Assembly (NCBI GenBank): GCA_910575055.1 | Contig: CAJTDC010000006.1 | Span: 1 to 64,000 of the forward strand | Length of the DNA stretch: 64,000 bases | Reading direction: 5' to 3' | From: Clostridia bacterium | Lineage (GTDB): Bacteria; Bacillota; Clostridia; Lachnospirales; Anaerotignaceae | In this document: positions 27,241 through 36,262 of the stretch, piece after piece | Layout of the letters: each line of letters opens with the position of its first letter | Position numbering within the stretch: the first letter of the stretch is position 1 | Program-made: the position numbers and the translations under genes | The notes under the pieces: model-generated | Database searches by the model: none | The model's input: only the letters and a program-made list of their open reading frames with translations | What the model was told of the DNA's origin: nothing

Positions 27241-27894
27241 TTGGATATTATTTGTCATATCGACCATACTTTGTTAAAACAAACAGCAACATGGCAGCAA
27301 ATACAAAAAATTTGTGAAGAAGCAATAGAACAAAAAACAGCATCTGTTTGTATTCCACCAAGTTATGTGAAAAGGGTATCTGAATTTGTAAAAGGTCAAA
27401 TTGCTGTTTGTACTGTAATAGGGTTTCCAAATGGATATCATACAACAGAAACAAAAGTATTTGAAACAGAAAATGCCATTGCAAATGGTGCTGATGAAAT
27501 TGATATGGTTATCAATTTAGGTTGGGTAAAAGATGGTCTTTTTGATTTAGTGGAACAAGAGATTAAGGCAGTAAAAAAAGCCTGTGGAAATCATATATTA
27601 AAAGTGATTGTAGAAACTTGTTATTTAACAAAAGAAGAGAAAGAAATGCTTTGTAAAATAGTGAGCCGTTCTGGAGCAGATTTTATCAAAACAAGTACAG
27701 GATTTGGTAGTGAAGGAGCCACAGCAGAAGATATTAAATTATTTTCTGAAAATGTATCAAATGGTGTCAAAATAAAAGCAGCAGGCGGTATTAAAAGTAT
27801 TTCAGATGCAGAGGAATTTTTGAAATTGGGAGCAGAAAGATTAGGTTCTAGTTCTTTGCTAGATATGATAACAAAAAATAGTAAAATAAAGTAA
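27241..27894 (+). CDS. deoC: Deoxyribose-phosphate aldolase
   Basis: Splits 2-deoxyribose 5-phosphate into acetaldehyde and glyceraldehyde 3-phosphate during deoxynucleoside use. Class I aldolase: the Schiff-base lysine is in FIKTSTGFG, and KVIVETCYL and IKAAGGIKS are also conserved. I chose the TTG at 27241 (217 residues, the usual length), preceded by AAGGGAGG; the frame is open further up, but that part overlaps the promoter. Monocistronic; no terminator was clear downstream. It may serve the nucleoside-uptake operon at 50-60 kb, but they are not linked. Confidence 0.93.
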   Translation: MDIICHIDHTLLKQTATWQQIQKICEEAIEQKTASVCIPPSYVKRVSEFVKGQIAVCTVIGFPNGYHTTETKVFETENAIANGADEIDMVINLGWVKDGLFDLVEQEIKAVKKACGNHILKVIVETCYLTKEEKEMLCKIVSRSGADFIKTSTGFGSEGATAEDIKLFSENVSNGVKIKAAGGIKSISDAEEFLKLGAERLGSSSLLDMITKNSKIK

Positions 27895-28164
27895 ATTATA
27901 TTTTTTAGTAATTTGCTCTTGTGTATATGCGTATAAAACAATATAATATAAATAGTGTTGTTTTACAAAATATATTATACGTAAAAAGTATTTGTATTGT
28001 TGACAAAGGCATTTTTTATAATTTTTTCAATAATTGCTAGGTTAAAATACCTGTAAACGTCAAAAGTACTTACTAATAAAGTAAAAGCATCAAGAAAGCA
28101 TTTGCGGAGGGGCTATGTTTTCTTGATAATAAAAAATATCAATGATAAAGGAGAATGAGAAAAG
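27895..28164 (+). other. 270-bp leader region of the amino-acid ABC operon
   Basis: No coding region is seen. It contains TTGACA at about 28000 without a properly spaced -10, several partial inverted repeats (AAAACAA...TTGTTTT), and an inverted repeat ATCAAGAAA / TTTCTTGAT (about 28090-28126) that encloses GCGGAGGGG and is not followed by a T run. It could be a long 5' leader with a regulatory RNA; I could not match it to a known riboswitch or T-box. Confidence 0.35.
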
Positions 28165-28983
28165 ATGAAATTTTTTAAATCAGTAACAGCGATTGCGTTA
28201 TCATTAACAATGGTTATGGGGCTTGCAGCTTGTGGCAGCGGTTCTGCTACACCAGACGAACCAGAACAAAATACACAAGAGGGACAAGAAGAAGAAGCTC
28301 CAACTGGTGATGCAAAAACATATAAAATTGCGACAGATACTACATTTGCACCATTTGAATTTGAGGATGAAAGCGGTAATTTTGTAGGTATTGATATTGA
28401 TATATTAAATGCCATTGCACAAGACCAAGGTTTTGAAGTAGATTTACAGGTATTGGGATTTAGTGCAGCTTTGCAGGCTGTAGAAGCAGGACAAGCTGAT
28501 GGTATGATTGCAGGTATGAGTATTACAGAAGAAAGAAAAGAAAGATATGATTTTTCAGAGCCATATTATGACTCAGCAGTTGTTATGGCGGTATCTGCAA
28601 CAAATGAAGATATTCAATCCTATGAAGATTTAGCAGGCAAAAAAGTTGCTGTAAAAGTTGGTACAGAAGGCTATGCTTTTGCAGAAAGCATTAAAGATGA
28701 ATATGGTTTTGAAATGGTAGTGTTTGATGACTCTAACGGTATGTATCAAGATGTTACAGTAGGAAACTCTGTAGCTTGTTTTGAAGATTATCCAGTTATA
28801 GCATATGGTATACAACAAGGTTTGCCATTAAGACTCAATGACACACAGGAAGCAGGTAATTCCTATGGTTTTGCAGTATCAAAAGGCAAAAATGCAGAAT
28901 TATTACAAAAATTCAATGATGGTTTAGCAAATATTAGAGAAAATGGAAAATATCAAGAAATCGTAGATAGCTACACAAAGTAA
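28165..28983 (+). CDS. Polar amino-acid ABC transporter, substrate-binding lipoprotein
   Basis: Periplasmic-binding-protein-like lipoprotein of family 3 (SBP_bac_3), 272 residues. Lipobox LAAC with Cys23, an acidic linker to about residue 48, then the domain beginning YKIATDTTFAPFEFEDESG, the classic start for binders of glutamine, arginine, cystine and similar polar amino acids. GMIAGMSITEERKERYDFSEPYY is the second family signature. The ligand cannot be decided from sequence. AAAGGAGAATGAG lies before the ATG. First of three genes encoding a full importer. Confidence 0.92.
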   Translation: MKFFKSVTAIALSLTMVMGLAACGSGSATPDEPEQNTQEGQEEEAPTGDAKTYKIATDTTFAPFEFEDESGNFVGIDIDILNAIAQDQGFEVDLQVLGFSAALQAVEAGQADGMIAGMSITEERKERYDFSEPYYDSAVVMAVSATNEDIQSYEDLAGKKVAVKVGTEGYAFAESIKDEYGFEMVVFDDSNGMYQDVTVGNSVACFEDYPVIAYGIQQGLPLRLNDTQEAGNSYGFAVSKGKNAELLQKFNDGLANIRENGKYQEIVDSYTK

Positions 28984-29004
28984 TCAGGCTAGGAGTAATA
29001 GAAT

Positions 29005-29670
29005 ATGAATTTTTATGCGTTTTTTTTACAAAATTTGCCAAGATTGCTTGAAGGTTTGTCACTTACCCTCCAGTTGACAATACTTTCATTGATTTTTGCC
29101 ATTATTGTAGGTATGATTTCTTGTTTTTTTAAAATTTCAAGTATTAAGCCTTTAAATTGGATTGCGACAATATATTTAAGCGTAATCAGGGGCACGCCTC
29201 TTATGGTACAGGCATATTTTTTGTATTTTGGTATTGCATCTGTATTGAGTATACAAATCCCATCTTTTTGGGCAAGTGTTATTGTATTAACACTAAATGC
29301 AGGAGCATATTTATCAGAAATATTTAGAAGCGGTATTTCCGCAGTAAATAAGGGACAAATGGAGGCAGCCAGAAGTCTTGGATTACCTTATCATGTAGCA
29401 ATGAGTAAAGTCATTATCCCTCAAGCAATACGCATTGTTATTCCTTCTGTAGTAAATCAGTTTATTATTACATTAAAAGATACTTCTATCATTTCTGTTA
29501 TTGGTATGGGAGAATTGATGAGAGTAGGTACATTGATTGCAAATAGAACATTTAGAGGTTTTGAAACGTATGGTATGGTTGCAATTGTGTATTTTATAGT
29601 CATTATAATATTAACAAAAATATCTCAAATCATAGAAAGGAGACTTTCCAATGGTAAAAGTAAAAGCTGA
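29005..29670 (+). CDS. Polar amino-acid ABC transporter, permease
   Basis: Inner-membrane subunit of the HisMQ type, 221 residues, about five membrane helices. The family motif is seen as [15 protein letters not shown] near the N-terminus and the EAA loop as [27 protein letters not shown], which contacts the ATPase. One permease gene suggests a homodimer. Its 3' end overlaps the ATPase gene by 20 bp. Confidence 0.94.
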   Translation: MNFYAFFLQNLPRLLEGLSLTLQLTILSLIFAIIVGMISCFFKISSIKPLNWIATIYLSVIRGTPLMVQAYFLYFGIASVLSIQIPSFWASVIVLTLNAGAYLSEIFRSGISAVNKGQMEAARSLGLPYHVAMSKVIIPQAIRIVIPSVVNQFIITLKDTSIISVIGMGELMRVGTLIANRTFRGFETYGMVAIVYFIVIIILTKISQIIERRLSNGKSKS

Positions 29671-30379
29671 GGCACTACAGAAAAAATTTGGTGATTTAGA
29701 AGTATTAAAGCATATTGATATGGAAGTGCATGAGGGTGAAGTTGTTTGTTTAATAGGGCCTTCTGGTAGTGGAAAAAGTACATTTTTGAGATGTTTAAAT
29801 TTTTTAGAAGAACCTACAAGTGGAACAGTAATTGTAGATGATTATAATTTAACAGATAAAAAAGCAGACATCAACAAAATTAGAGAAAATATAGGTATGG
29901 TGTTTCAACAATTTAATTTGTTCCCACATTTATCAGTTATTGATAATATTATGCTTGCCCCTGTCGATAGGAAGAAAATGACAAAAGAGGAAGCAAGAAA
30001 AAAGGGTATGGAACTTTTGAAAACAGTTGGCTTAGAAGAAAAAGCAGAAGTTTTTCCGGCTCAACTTTCAGGAGGACAACAGCAAAGAGTTGCAATTGCA
30101 AGAGCATTGGCAATGCAGCCAGATGTTATGCTTTTTGATGAGCCTACATCAGCGTTAGACCCTGAAATGGTAGGAGAAGTGCTAAATGTTATGAAAAAAT
30201 TAGCAGAACAAGGTATGACAATGATTGTTGTAACGCACGAAATGGGTTTTGCAAGAGAAGTTGCAGATAGAGTAATATTTATGGATGGTGGCTATATTGT
30301 AGAACAAGGTACACCAGAAGAAGTATTTGGAAATCCGCAAAATAAAAGAACACAAGACTTTTTAAATATGGTTTTGTAA
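29651..30379 (+). CDS. Polar amino-acid ABC transporter, ATP-binding protein
   Basis: GlnQ/HisP-type ATPase, 242 residues. Walker [11 protein letters not shown]-loop [16 protein letters not shown], signature [15 protein letters not shown], Walker [20 protein letters not shown] and the switch His in [15 protein letters not shown] are all intact. It is translated from within the permease end. A strong terminator follows. Confidence 0.95.
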   Translation: MVKVKAEALQKKFGDLEVLKHIDMEVHEGEVVCLIGPSGSGKSTFLRCLNFLEEPTSGTVIVDDYNLTDKKADINKIRENIGMVFQQFNLFPHLSVIDNIMLAPVDRKKMTKEEARKKGMELLKTVGLEEKAEVFPAQLSGGQQQRVAIARALAMQPDVMLFDEPTSALDPEMVGEVLNVMKKLAEQGMTMIVVTHEMGFAREVADRVIFMDGGYIVEQGTPEEVFGNPQNKRTQDFLNMVL

Positions 30380-30382
30380 ATT

Positions 30383-30414
30383 AAAAGACTGCTTGAGAAA
30401 AGCAGTCTTTTTTT
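30383..30414 (+). terminator. Terminator after the amino-acid ABC operon
   Basis: AAAAGACTGCT (30383-30393) pairs with AGCAGTCTTTT (30401-30411), followed by T. Confidence 0.9.
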
Positions 30415-30435
30415 ATGGTTTTTTTGATAATAGTA

Positions 30436-30463
30436 TTGAATTTAGTAATATTTTGGCTATAAT
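30436..30463 (+). promoter_or_regulatory. Promoter of the HtrA-like protease gene
   Basis: TTGAAT (30436-30441) and TATAAT (30458-30463), 16-bp spacer. A second TATACT lies at about 30514 and could be an extra start. Confidence 0.5.
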
Positions 30464-30585
30464 ATATTTAAAATTTATTTACTCGTCATTCATATTTTAT
30501 TCAAATATATGCAGTATACTCATACTCATAAAAAGTATGAAAACGTCATAACAATAAAAAATAGATAGTTAGGAGGAAATATATT

Positions 30586-31851
30586 ATGTTAGAGGACGAT
30601 AAAAATACAATGAATGAAAATATAGAAGAAAGTATAAATGAAACAACACCGATAATAGAAGAAGATAAATGTTATTATTATGAACAGGTAAAAAGAGCAG
30701 AAAAGAAAAAACAGTATAGACCTTGGGCAAAATATATTGCAACTTGCTTGATAATCAGTATTGCAGGGGGAGCAAGCTTTGGTGTAGGTTTAGGTTGGTC
30801 ACAAAATTATTTTTCTAAAGCATTGCCATCAGATACTGTAACAGCACCAGAAAATTATGCACCTTCTGCGAAAGCAATTTCAAGCACAACAATGAGCAAA
30901 AAAGATGTCATAAAAACTGTTATGCCTTCTGTGGTAAGTATTTCCACAAAAATACAAGGAGAGTCTATATGGGGTATGGTAGAAGGCTCTGGAGCAGGTA
31001 GTGGTATCATATTTTATGAAGATGATGAAAAAGTAGGTATTGTAACAAATAATCACGTAATAAAAGATGCAGCAGAAGTTTTTACATTGTTTGATGAAGA
31101 AAAAGAAGTGAAAGCTAAAATAGTAGGTAGAGATACTGATGCAGAAATTGCAGTATTGACTGTTTCAAAAGAGGATTTAAAAAAGGCTGGTATAGAACAA
31201 GTTACTGTAGCAAAATTTGGAAATTCTGATAAAGTAGAAATTGGTGATGATGTATATGCCATAGGAAATGCTTTAGGAGAAGGAATGAGTGCAACAGATG
31301 GTATGATTAGTGCTATAAACAAAGAAGTTACTGTACAAGGCAGTACATTAAAAAATGTTTTGCAAACAAATGCAGCAATCAATCAAGGAAATAGTGGTGG
31401 TGCATTGGTGAATGTAAATGGAGAAGTCATAGGTATCAATACAGCAAAATCAATTTCTGGAGGCACAGCAGAAGGTATAGGATATGCTATTCCAAGTAAT
31501 AATATAAAAGAAATTGCAGAAACATTGCTGACAGAGGGTACAGCACCAAAACCAGGTATGGGAATTTATGTAAGGAATGTATCAGGAGAAGTAGCGAATT
31601 TATATCGTTTGCCTGTAGGGGTTATGGTAGAGCAAGTAATTCCTGATAGAAATGCAGAAAAAGCAGGTATGCAGTCTGGAGATATTATTGTAGAATTAAA
31701 TGGTAAAAAAGTAATGGATACAGATGATTTAACAGAAATATTAAAACAGCTTGAAATTGGAGAAACAGCGGAAGTTTATGTTGTTAGAAATGGAGATACT
31801 TCCGTAAAATTAGATGTAGTAATTGGCGATATGAACGAATATGATGAATAA
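30586..31851 (+). CDS. htrA: HtrA-like trypsin-type serine protease with PDZ domain
   Basis: Membrane-anchored quality-control protease of 421 residues. The first 46 residues are acidic and cytoplasmic; one membrane segment spans about 48-70; the protease domain faces outside. The catalytic His157 is in TNNHVI and Ser270 in INQGNSGGAL. The position of the third catalytic residue, normally Asp in a DxAVL context, is Glu187 (DTDAEIAVL), although Asp185 is close. One PDZ domain covers about 325-410. Members degrade misfolded exported proteins. It stands alone between terminators, with an AGGAGG site. Confidence 0.92.
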   Translation: MLEDDKNTMNENIEESINETTPIIEEDKCYYYEQVKRAEKKKQYRPWAKYIATCLIISIAGGASFGVGLGWSQNYFSKALPSDTVTAPENYAPSAKAISSTTMSKKDVIKTVMPSVVSISTKIQGESIWGMVEGSGAGSGIIFYEDDEKVGIVTNNHVIKDAAEVFTLFDEEKEVKAKIVGRDTDAEIAVLTVSKEDLKKAGIEQVTVAKFGNSDKVEIGDDVYAIGNALGEGMSATDGMISAINKEVTVQGSTLKNVLQTNAAINQGNSGGALVNVNGEVIGINTAKSISGGTAEGIGYAIPSNNIKEIAETLLTEGTAPKPGMGIYVRNVSGEVANLYRLPVGVMVEQVIPDRNAEKAGMQSGDIIVELNGKKVMDTDDLTEILKQLEIGETAEVYVVRNGDTSVKLDVVIGDMNEYDE

Positions 31852-31853
31852 AT

Positions 31854-31892
31854 AAAAAAAGAGTATTCTGTAAAAAGAATGCTCTTTTTTAA
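31854..31892 (+). terminator. Terminator after htrA
   Basis: AAAAAAGAGTATTCT pairs with AGAATGCTCTTTTTT across a 6-nt loop with one G-T pair. Confidence 0.88.
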
Positions 31893-31905
31893 TTATAGCA
31901 TATTT

Positions 31906-31934
31906 TTGACAAAGAGAAATGTTTTAGGTATAAT
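31906..31934 (+). promoter_or_regulatory. Promoter of rsmA
   Basis: TTGACA (31906-31911) and TATAAT (31929-31934), 17-bp spacer. Confidence 0.75.
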
Positions 31935-31967
31935 CTGTAAAAATGCAGTATAAAAAGGAAGGATAGT

Positions 31968-32852
31968 ATGATTGAAAGAATTGCAACACCATCTGTAACA
32001 AAAAAAATTATAGAACAAAACGAATTTTATTTTAAAAAGAATTTTGGACAAAACTTTTTAATTGACAGTAATATATTACAAAATATTGCAGAATGTGCTG
32101 GTATTACAAAAGAGGATTGTGTACTTGAAATAGGGCCAGGAATAGGCAGTTTGACACAAGTGCTTGCGGAAAGAGCGAAAAAAGTGATTGCAGTAGAAAT
32201 TGACAAGCATTTGATACCTATATTACAGCAAACAGTAGGAGGATATCAAAATATTGAAATTAGAAACCAAGACATATTAAAAACAGATGTAGATGAAATC
32301 ATACAAAAAGAGAATGATGGAAAAGACATCAAAATTGTAGCAAATTTACCTTATTATATTACAACCCCTATTATTATGGATTTGTTAGAAAACCATAGAA
32401 AAGTAGAAAGTATTACCGTTATGGTGCAAAAAGAGGTTGCAGAGCGTATGCAGGCACAGTTTGGCAGTAAAGATTATGGTGCATTGTCTATAGCAGTACA
32501 ATATTATTGTGAAGCAAAAATAAATATGATTGTACCACCTTCTTGCTTTATGCCAAAGCCAAAAGTGTCTTCTGCTGTAATTACACTGAAATTGCAAAAA
32601 GAACCTATATTAAAAGGAATTGATGAAAAACTATTTTTTCATATCGTAAAATGTGCTTTTGGACAAAGAAGAAAAACACTTTTAAACAGCCTTTATAATC
32701 AATCAAAATTGGGACTTTCTAAAGAGATGCTGACAGAAGCAATACAATCTGTAGGACTTGATGAAAGAGTAAGAGGAGAGATACTTTCTATACAGCAATT
32801 TGGAGAATTAACAAAACAAATTTCTCTAAAGCTGTCAAATGAAATGAATTAA
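31968..32852 (+). CDS. rsmA: 16S rRNA dimethyladenosine transferase
   Basis: Dimethylates the two adjacent adenines in the 3'-terminal loop of 16S rRNA. Rossmann methyltransferase, 294 residues. KKNFGQNFLID at about 25-36 is the family start, VLEIGPGIGSLTQVLA is the SAM-binding motif I, and ANLPYYITTPI is motif IV with the catalytic NLPY. The C-terminal helical domain is present. AAGGAAGG precedes the ATG. Transcribed alone. Confidence 0.96.
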   Translation: MIERIATPSVTKKIIEQNEFYFKKNFGQNFLIDSNILQNIAECAGITKEDCVLEIGPGIGSLTQVLAERAKKVIAVEIDKHLIPILQQTVGGYQNIEIRNQDILKTDVDEIIQKENDGKDIKIVANLPYYITTPIIMDLLENHRKVESITVMVQKEVAERMQAQFGSKDYGALSIAVQYYCEAKINMIVPPSCFMPKPKVSSAVITLKLQKEPILKGIDEKLFFHIVKCAFGQRRKTLLNSLYNQSKLGLSKEMLTEAIQSVGLDERVRGEILSIQQFGELTKQISLKLSNEMN

Positions 32853-32868
32853 AAAAATAGTTCTGTTT

Positions 32869-32896
32869 TTTACATTGCTTTCATAAAGTTTATAAT
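32869..32896 (+). promoter_or_regulatory. Promoter of the 32930 gene
   Basis: TTTACA (32869-32874) and TATAAT (32891-32896), 16-bp spacer. Confidence 0.5.
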
Positions 32897-32929
32897 AGCA
32901 AAGTAGGCTTATTTGGAAGGAATGATGAT

Positions 32930-34186
32930 ATGTATAATAGACGATATGATAAAGCATTTGTAATGTTAAAACAGGAATTAGGTGGATTTTCAATAGGGCA
33001 ACAGTCTGCGTGGGGAAGCTGTATTATGGAATTGAAAAATAAAAAAGGAAGATTAACATTTTCAGTACAAGGATTAAAAAAACTAACAGATGGTAGAAGA
33101 TATGAAGCATTTGTTGTAGCAGGAAAAGGAAATGCTATGAGAGGAATTAGCTGTGGCATTGTGGAAGTAGACCAATATGGCAAAGGAGAATTAAAATGGG
33201 AATTTGACCCTGATTTGATAGGAAAAAGTGGTTTTTCTGTAGAAGAACTACATACAGCAACATTAATTGTAAAAGGTGGATATGGTTTGATAGTACCTTT
33301 GGCAGGATATTTTAATGAAAAAGTGGCGTGGAAAAAATTTTTTAAAGAAGAACAACAACAAAAACCAGATTTAAGAGCAGCAGAAGCGATATTGTTAGAA
33401 CAACCAAAACAAAATATAGAAGAGGACAAAAAAATAGTACAATTAAAATCAAAAAATATAATTGTAGAAGCTGAACCAGAACAGCCAAAACAGCCACAAA
33501 ATATAGTAAAAGAACAAAAAATTTCTAATACAATACATAATAAAGAAGAAACGACTCCTTTTCAAAAAAATTTTAAAGATATGCTTTTTAATTTTAAAAG
33601 AGAATTAGAAAAATTAGAGCAAAGTGGTATATTGACAAAAGAAGAACAAAATCGCATCACACAAACAACAAAAAATACACAACAACAACAGACAGTAACA
33701 CAGCAACAAAAAAAAGAAGCAGAACAAAAAACAGAAATAGAACCAAAATTACAACAAAATCAAAGTATGGAAATGGAACAAAAAGCGGAAATAGTACAAG
33801 AACCACAAATAACGATGCAAAATAATAATACAACAATAGAACATAATAAAGAAATTGTATACATATTACAGAATAATGATACATTACAGCCTTTTGAAGA
33901 AGGAATTTGGAAAAGTATTGCATTAGAAGAATTAGCAGTATTACCTATCAATATTACAGAAGTAATGAAAAATTTGTTTTATATTTGTGCCTACAGAAAA
34001 TATAAACATTTTATATTTCAAAAAACAGGAGAAAAAGAATATATCATTGGAGTACCTGCACAATATTATCCAGAAACAAGAAGAGAAGCAGAGCACTTAT
34101 ATTTTACGACATTTCAGCCTTGCGGAAAAGAAGTAATGAAAACAGGTTGCTATGGCTATTGGCTGAGAAAAATAAAAGCTGAATAA
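32930..34186 (+). CDS. Unrecognised two-domain protein with Gln/Glu-rich linker
   Basis: A 418-residue soluble protein I cannot name. Residues 1-145 form a compact domain (GKGELKWEFDPDLIG and IVPLAGYFNEKVAWKKFF are distinctive). Residues about 150-300 are a disordered linker rich in Gln, Glu, Lys and Thr. Residues about 310-418 form a second domain, beginning PFEEGIWKSIALEELAVLP and ending with GKEVMKTGCYGYWLRKIKAE, rich in Tyr, Phe and Cys. No signal peptide or membrane segment. This N-domain/linker/C-domain layout recalls uncharacterised proteins of spore-forming Clostridia, but that is only an impression. Own promoter and good GGAAGG site. Confidence 0.6.
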   Translation: MYNRRYDKAFVMLKQELGGFSIGQQSAWGSCIMELKNKKGRLTFSVQGLKKLTDGRRYEAFVVAGKGNAMRGISCGIVEVDQYGKGELKWEFDPDLIGKSGFSVEELHTATLIVKGGYGLIVPLAGYFNEKVAWKKFFKEEQQQKPDLRAAEAILLEQPKQNIEEDKKIVQLKSKNIIVEAEPEQPKQPQNIVKEQKISNTIHNKEETTPFQKNFKDMLFNFKRELEKLEQSGILTKEEQNRITQTTKNTQQQQTVTQQQKKEAEQKTEIEPKLQQNQSMEMEQKAEIVQEPQITMQNNNTTIEHNKEIVYILQNNDTLQPFEEGIWKSIALEELAVLPINITEVMKNLFYICAYRKYKHFIFQKTGEKEYIIGVPAQYYPETRREAEHLYFTTFQPCGKEVMKTGCYGYWLRKIKAE

Positions 34187-34215
34187 TTACTTCTATTTTT
34201 TAAATAGACAAGGTA

Positions 34216-34244
34216 TTGAAGTATAGTATGGAATATAGTATAAT
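34216..34244 (+). promoter_or_regulatory. Promoter of trmB
   Basis: TTGAAG (34216-34221) and TATAAT (34239-34244), 17-bp spacer. Confidence 0.65.
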
Positions 34245-34295
34245 GGCATAAAACGAAAGGAGAATGCTAGTTTTTTACATAGCAATTATCATATT

Positions 34296-34937
34296 ATGAG
34301 AATGAGAAACAAGCCTTGGGCAGAACAAGAATTACAAACAAATAAAAATGTAGTAAAACAGCCTATAGAACAAAAAGGAAAATGGTCAGAGTATTTTGGA
34401 AATGATTATCCTATTCATATAGAGATTGGCTGTGGTAAAGGCAGATTTATTATAGAAAATGCCAAACGTTATAAAGATGTAAATTTTATAGGAATAGAAA
34501 GACAAACAACTGTAATTGCAATTGCAGCAAGAAAAATAGAACAATATTTACCTAATTTAGCACTGGTTTGCGATAGTGCAGCAAAATTATCGGATTTGTT
34601 TGAAATAGGGGAAATAGAAAGAATTTATTTGAATTTTAGTGACCCATGGCCTAAAAAAAGATGTATGAAAAGAAGATTGACATACAGAGAATTTTTACAA
34701 AGTTATCGTCATATTATGGGAGAAAGTGGAGAAATCTTTTTTAAAACAGATAATAAAGGTTTGTTTGAATTTTCATTAAATGAATTTTGTGCAAACAAAT
34801 GGAATTTATCTCATATTTGTTTTGATTTACATAACAGCGAATATATGCAGCAAAATATTATGACAGAATATGAACAAAAGTTTTCTGAGAAAGGTATGCC
34901 AATATATAGATTAGAAGCACGATATGGTAAAGAATAA
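34296..34937 (+). CDS. trmB: tRNA (guanine-N7-)-methyltransferase
   Basis: Makes m7G46 in tRNA. The 213 residues begin MRMRNKPWAEQEL, typical of Firmicute TrmB. IHIEIGCGKGRFI is the SAM motif, NFIGIERQ follows, and YLNFSDPWPKKRCMKRRL is the strongly conserved TrmB signature with the catalytic Asp. Its own promoter and terminator make it a single-gene unit. Confidence 0.96.
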   Translation: MRMRNKPWAEQELQTNKNVVKQPIEQKGKWSEYFGNDYPIHIEIGCGKGRFIIENAKRYKDVNFIGIERQTTVIAIAARKIEQYLPNLALVCDSAAKLSDLFEIGEIERIYLNFSDPWPKKRCMKRRLTYREFLQSYRHIMGESGEIFFKTDNKGLFEFSLNEFCANKWNLSHICFDLHNSEYMQQNIMTEYEQKFSEKGMPIYRLEARYGKE

Positions 34938-34974
34938 TAAAAAAGTCCCTTGTCTTTTGACAGTGGGACTTTTT
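34938..34974 (+). terminator. Terminator after trmB
   Basis: AAAAAGTCCC...GTC pairs with GAC...GGGACTTTTT around a TTTT loop. Confidence 0.85.
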
Positions 34975-35014
34975 GGATATTATGGAAAATAAAGAAATAA
35001 TAAGGAGAAAATTT

Positions 35015-36223
35015 ATGAAAAGGGAAAGTATAGAAATGGTATGGAATGAAAGAACACAAAAAAGCGAAGAAGATATTTCTTTTTTAAATAAAGAGCAATC
35101 TCAAAAAGCAATACAATATCATAAAAGCTTTGCTATTTATGAAAAAACACCTCTTGTAAATTTAAAAAATTTAGCACAAAAATGTAATGTAAATGCAGTT
35201 TATTTAAAAGACGAGAGTTATAGATTTGGTTTAAATGCCTTTAAGGTATTAGGAGCAAGTTATGCAATAGCAAACTACATTGCACAAAAAACAGGACAAG
35301 ATATTTCAGAATTGTCAGCGGAAAAAATTGCATCAAAAGAAATGAAGAACAATATAGGAGAAATAACATTTGTAACAGCAACAGATGGCAATCACGGAAG
35401 AGGACTTGCGTGGACAGCAAAGCAATTAGGGCAAAAAGCAGTGGTATATATGCCTAAGGGTAGTAGTAAAGAAAGATTACACAATATTATTGCACAAGGA
35501 GCAGAGGCAGAAATTACAAATAAAAATTATGATGATGCAGTAAGATTAGCACAACAAAAAGCAGTAGAAAATGGCTGGGTAATGGTGCAAGATACAGCGT
35601 GGGAAGACTATGAAGATATACCAAAATGGATTATGCAAGGGTATACCACAATGGGATATGAAATAATGGAACAGCTAGAACAAAAACCTACACACATTTT
35701 TTTACAAGCTGGTGTTGGAAGTATGGCAGGAGCAATGACGGGATTTTTTGCCAATATTTATAAAGAACAAAAACCGATTATAGTTGTTGTAGAACCAACA
35801 AAAGCAGACTGTTTATTTCAGACAGCAAAAGCAAATGATGGTACATTGCATTGTGTAAAGGGGGATATGAATACCATTATGGCAGGATTGGCTTGTGGAG
35901 AACCTTGTAGCATAGGTTGGAATGTATTAAAAAAATATGCAGATGCTTTTGTGCGTTGCCCTGAATATGTAGCAGCTGATGGTATGAGAATATTAGCAGC
36001 ACCAATGAAAGAAGATACTGCTGTGGTATCTGGTGAGAGTGGTGCAGTAGGTATAGGCTGTATGGCAAATATATTACAGTATAAAGAATTAGAAACTATC
36101 AAAAAAGCATTGAAATTAGATGAAAATTCTATAATATTATGTATTAGCACAGAAGGAGATACTGATGTTCAAAATTATAAAAATATTGTTTGGGAAGGAA
36201 AACATTCTAAATTTGAAGTATAA
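35015..36223 (+). CDS. dpaL: Diaminopropionate ammonia-lyase
   Basis: PLP enzyme splitting 2,3-diaminopropionate to pyruvate and ammonia. YLKDESYRFGLNAFKVLGASYA carries the PLP lysine, TDGNHGRGLAW and the Gly-rich loop AGVGSMAGAMTGFF are family features, and the 402-residue length matches YgeX/DpaL. I chose ATG 35015 because AAGGAG at 35003-35008 is well placed; an in-frame start at 34973 would overlap the trmB terminator. No purine-degradation genes such as those near E. coli ygeX are present; the neighbours downstream are a HAD phosphatase and a cupin. Confidence 0.9.
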   Translation: MKRESIEMVWNERTQKSEEDISFLNKEQSQKAIQYHKSFAIYEKTPLVNLKNLAQKCNVNAVYLKDESYRFGLNAFKVLGASYAIANYIAQKTGQDISELSAEKIASKEMKNNIGEITFVTATDGNHGRGLAWTAKQLGQKAVVYMPKGSSKERLHNIIAQGAEAEITNKNYDDAVRLAQQKAVENGWVMVQDTAWEDYEDIPKWIMQGYTTMGYEIMEQLEQKPTHIFLQAGVGSMAGAMTGFFANIYKEQKPIIVVVEPTKADCLFQTAKANDGTLHCVKGDMNTIMAGLACGEPCSIGWNVLKKYADAFVRCPEYVAADGMRILAAPMKEDTAVVSGESGAVGIGCMANILQYKELETIKKALKLDENSIILCISTEGDTDVQNYKNIVWEGKHSKFEV

Positions 36224-36262
36224 AATAAGTCAAAAAGGAACATATTGGGGGTTAGTAAAGTA

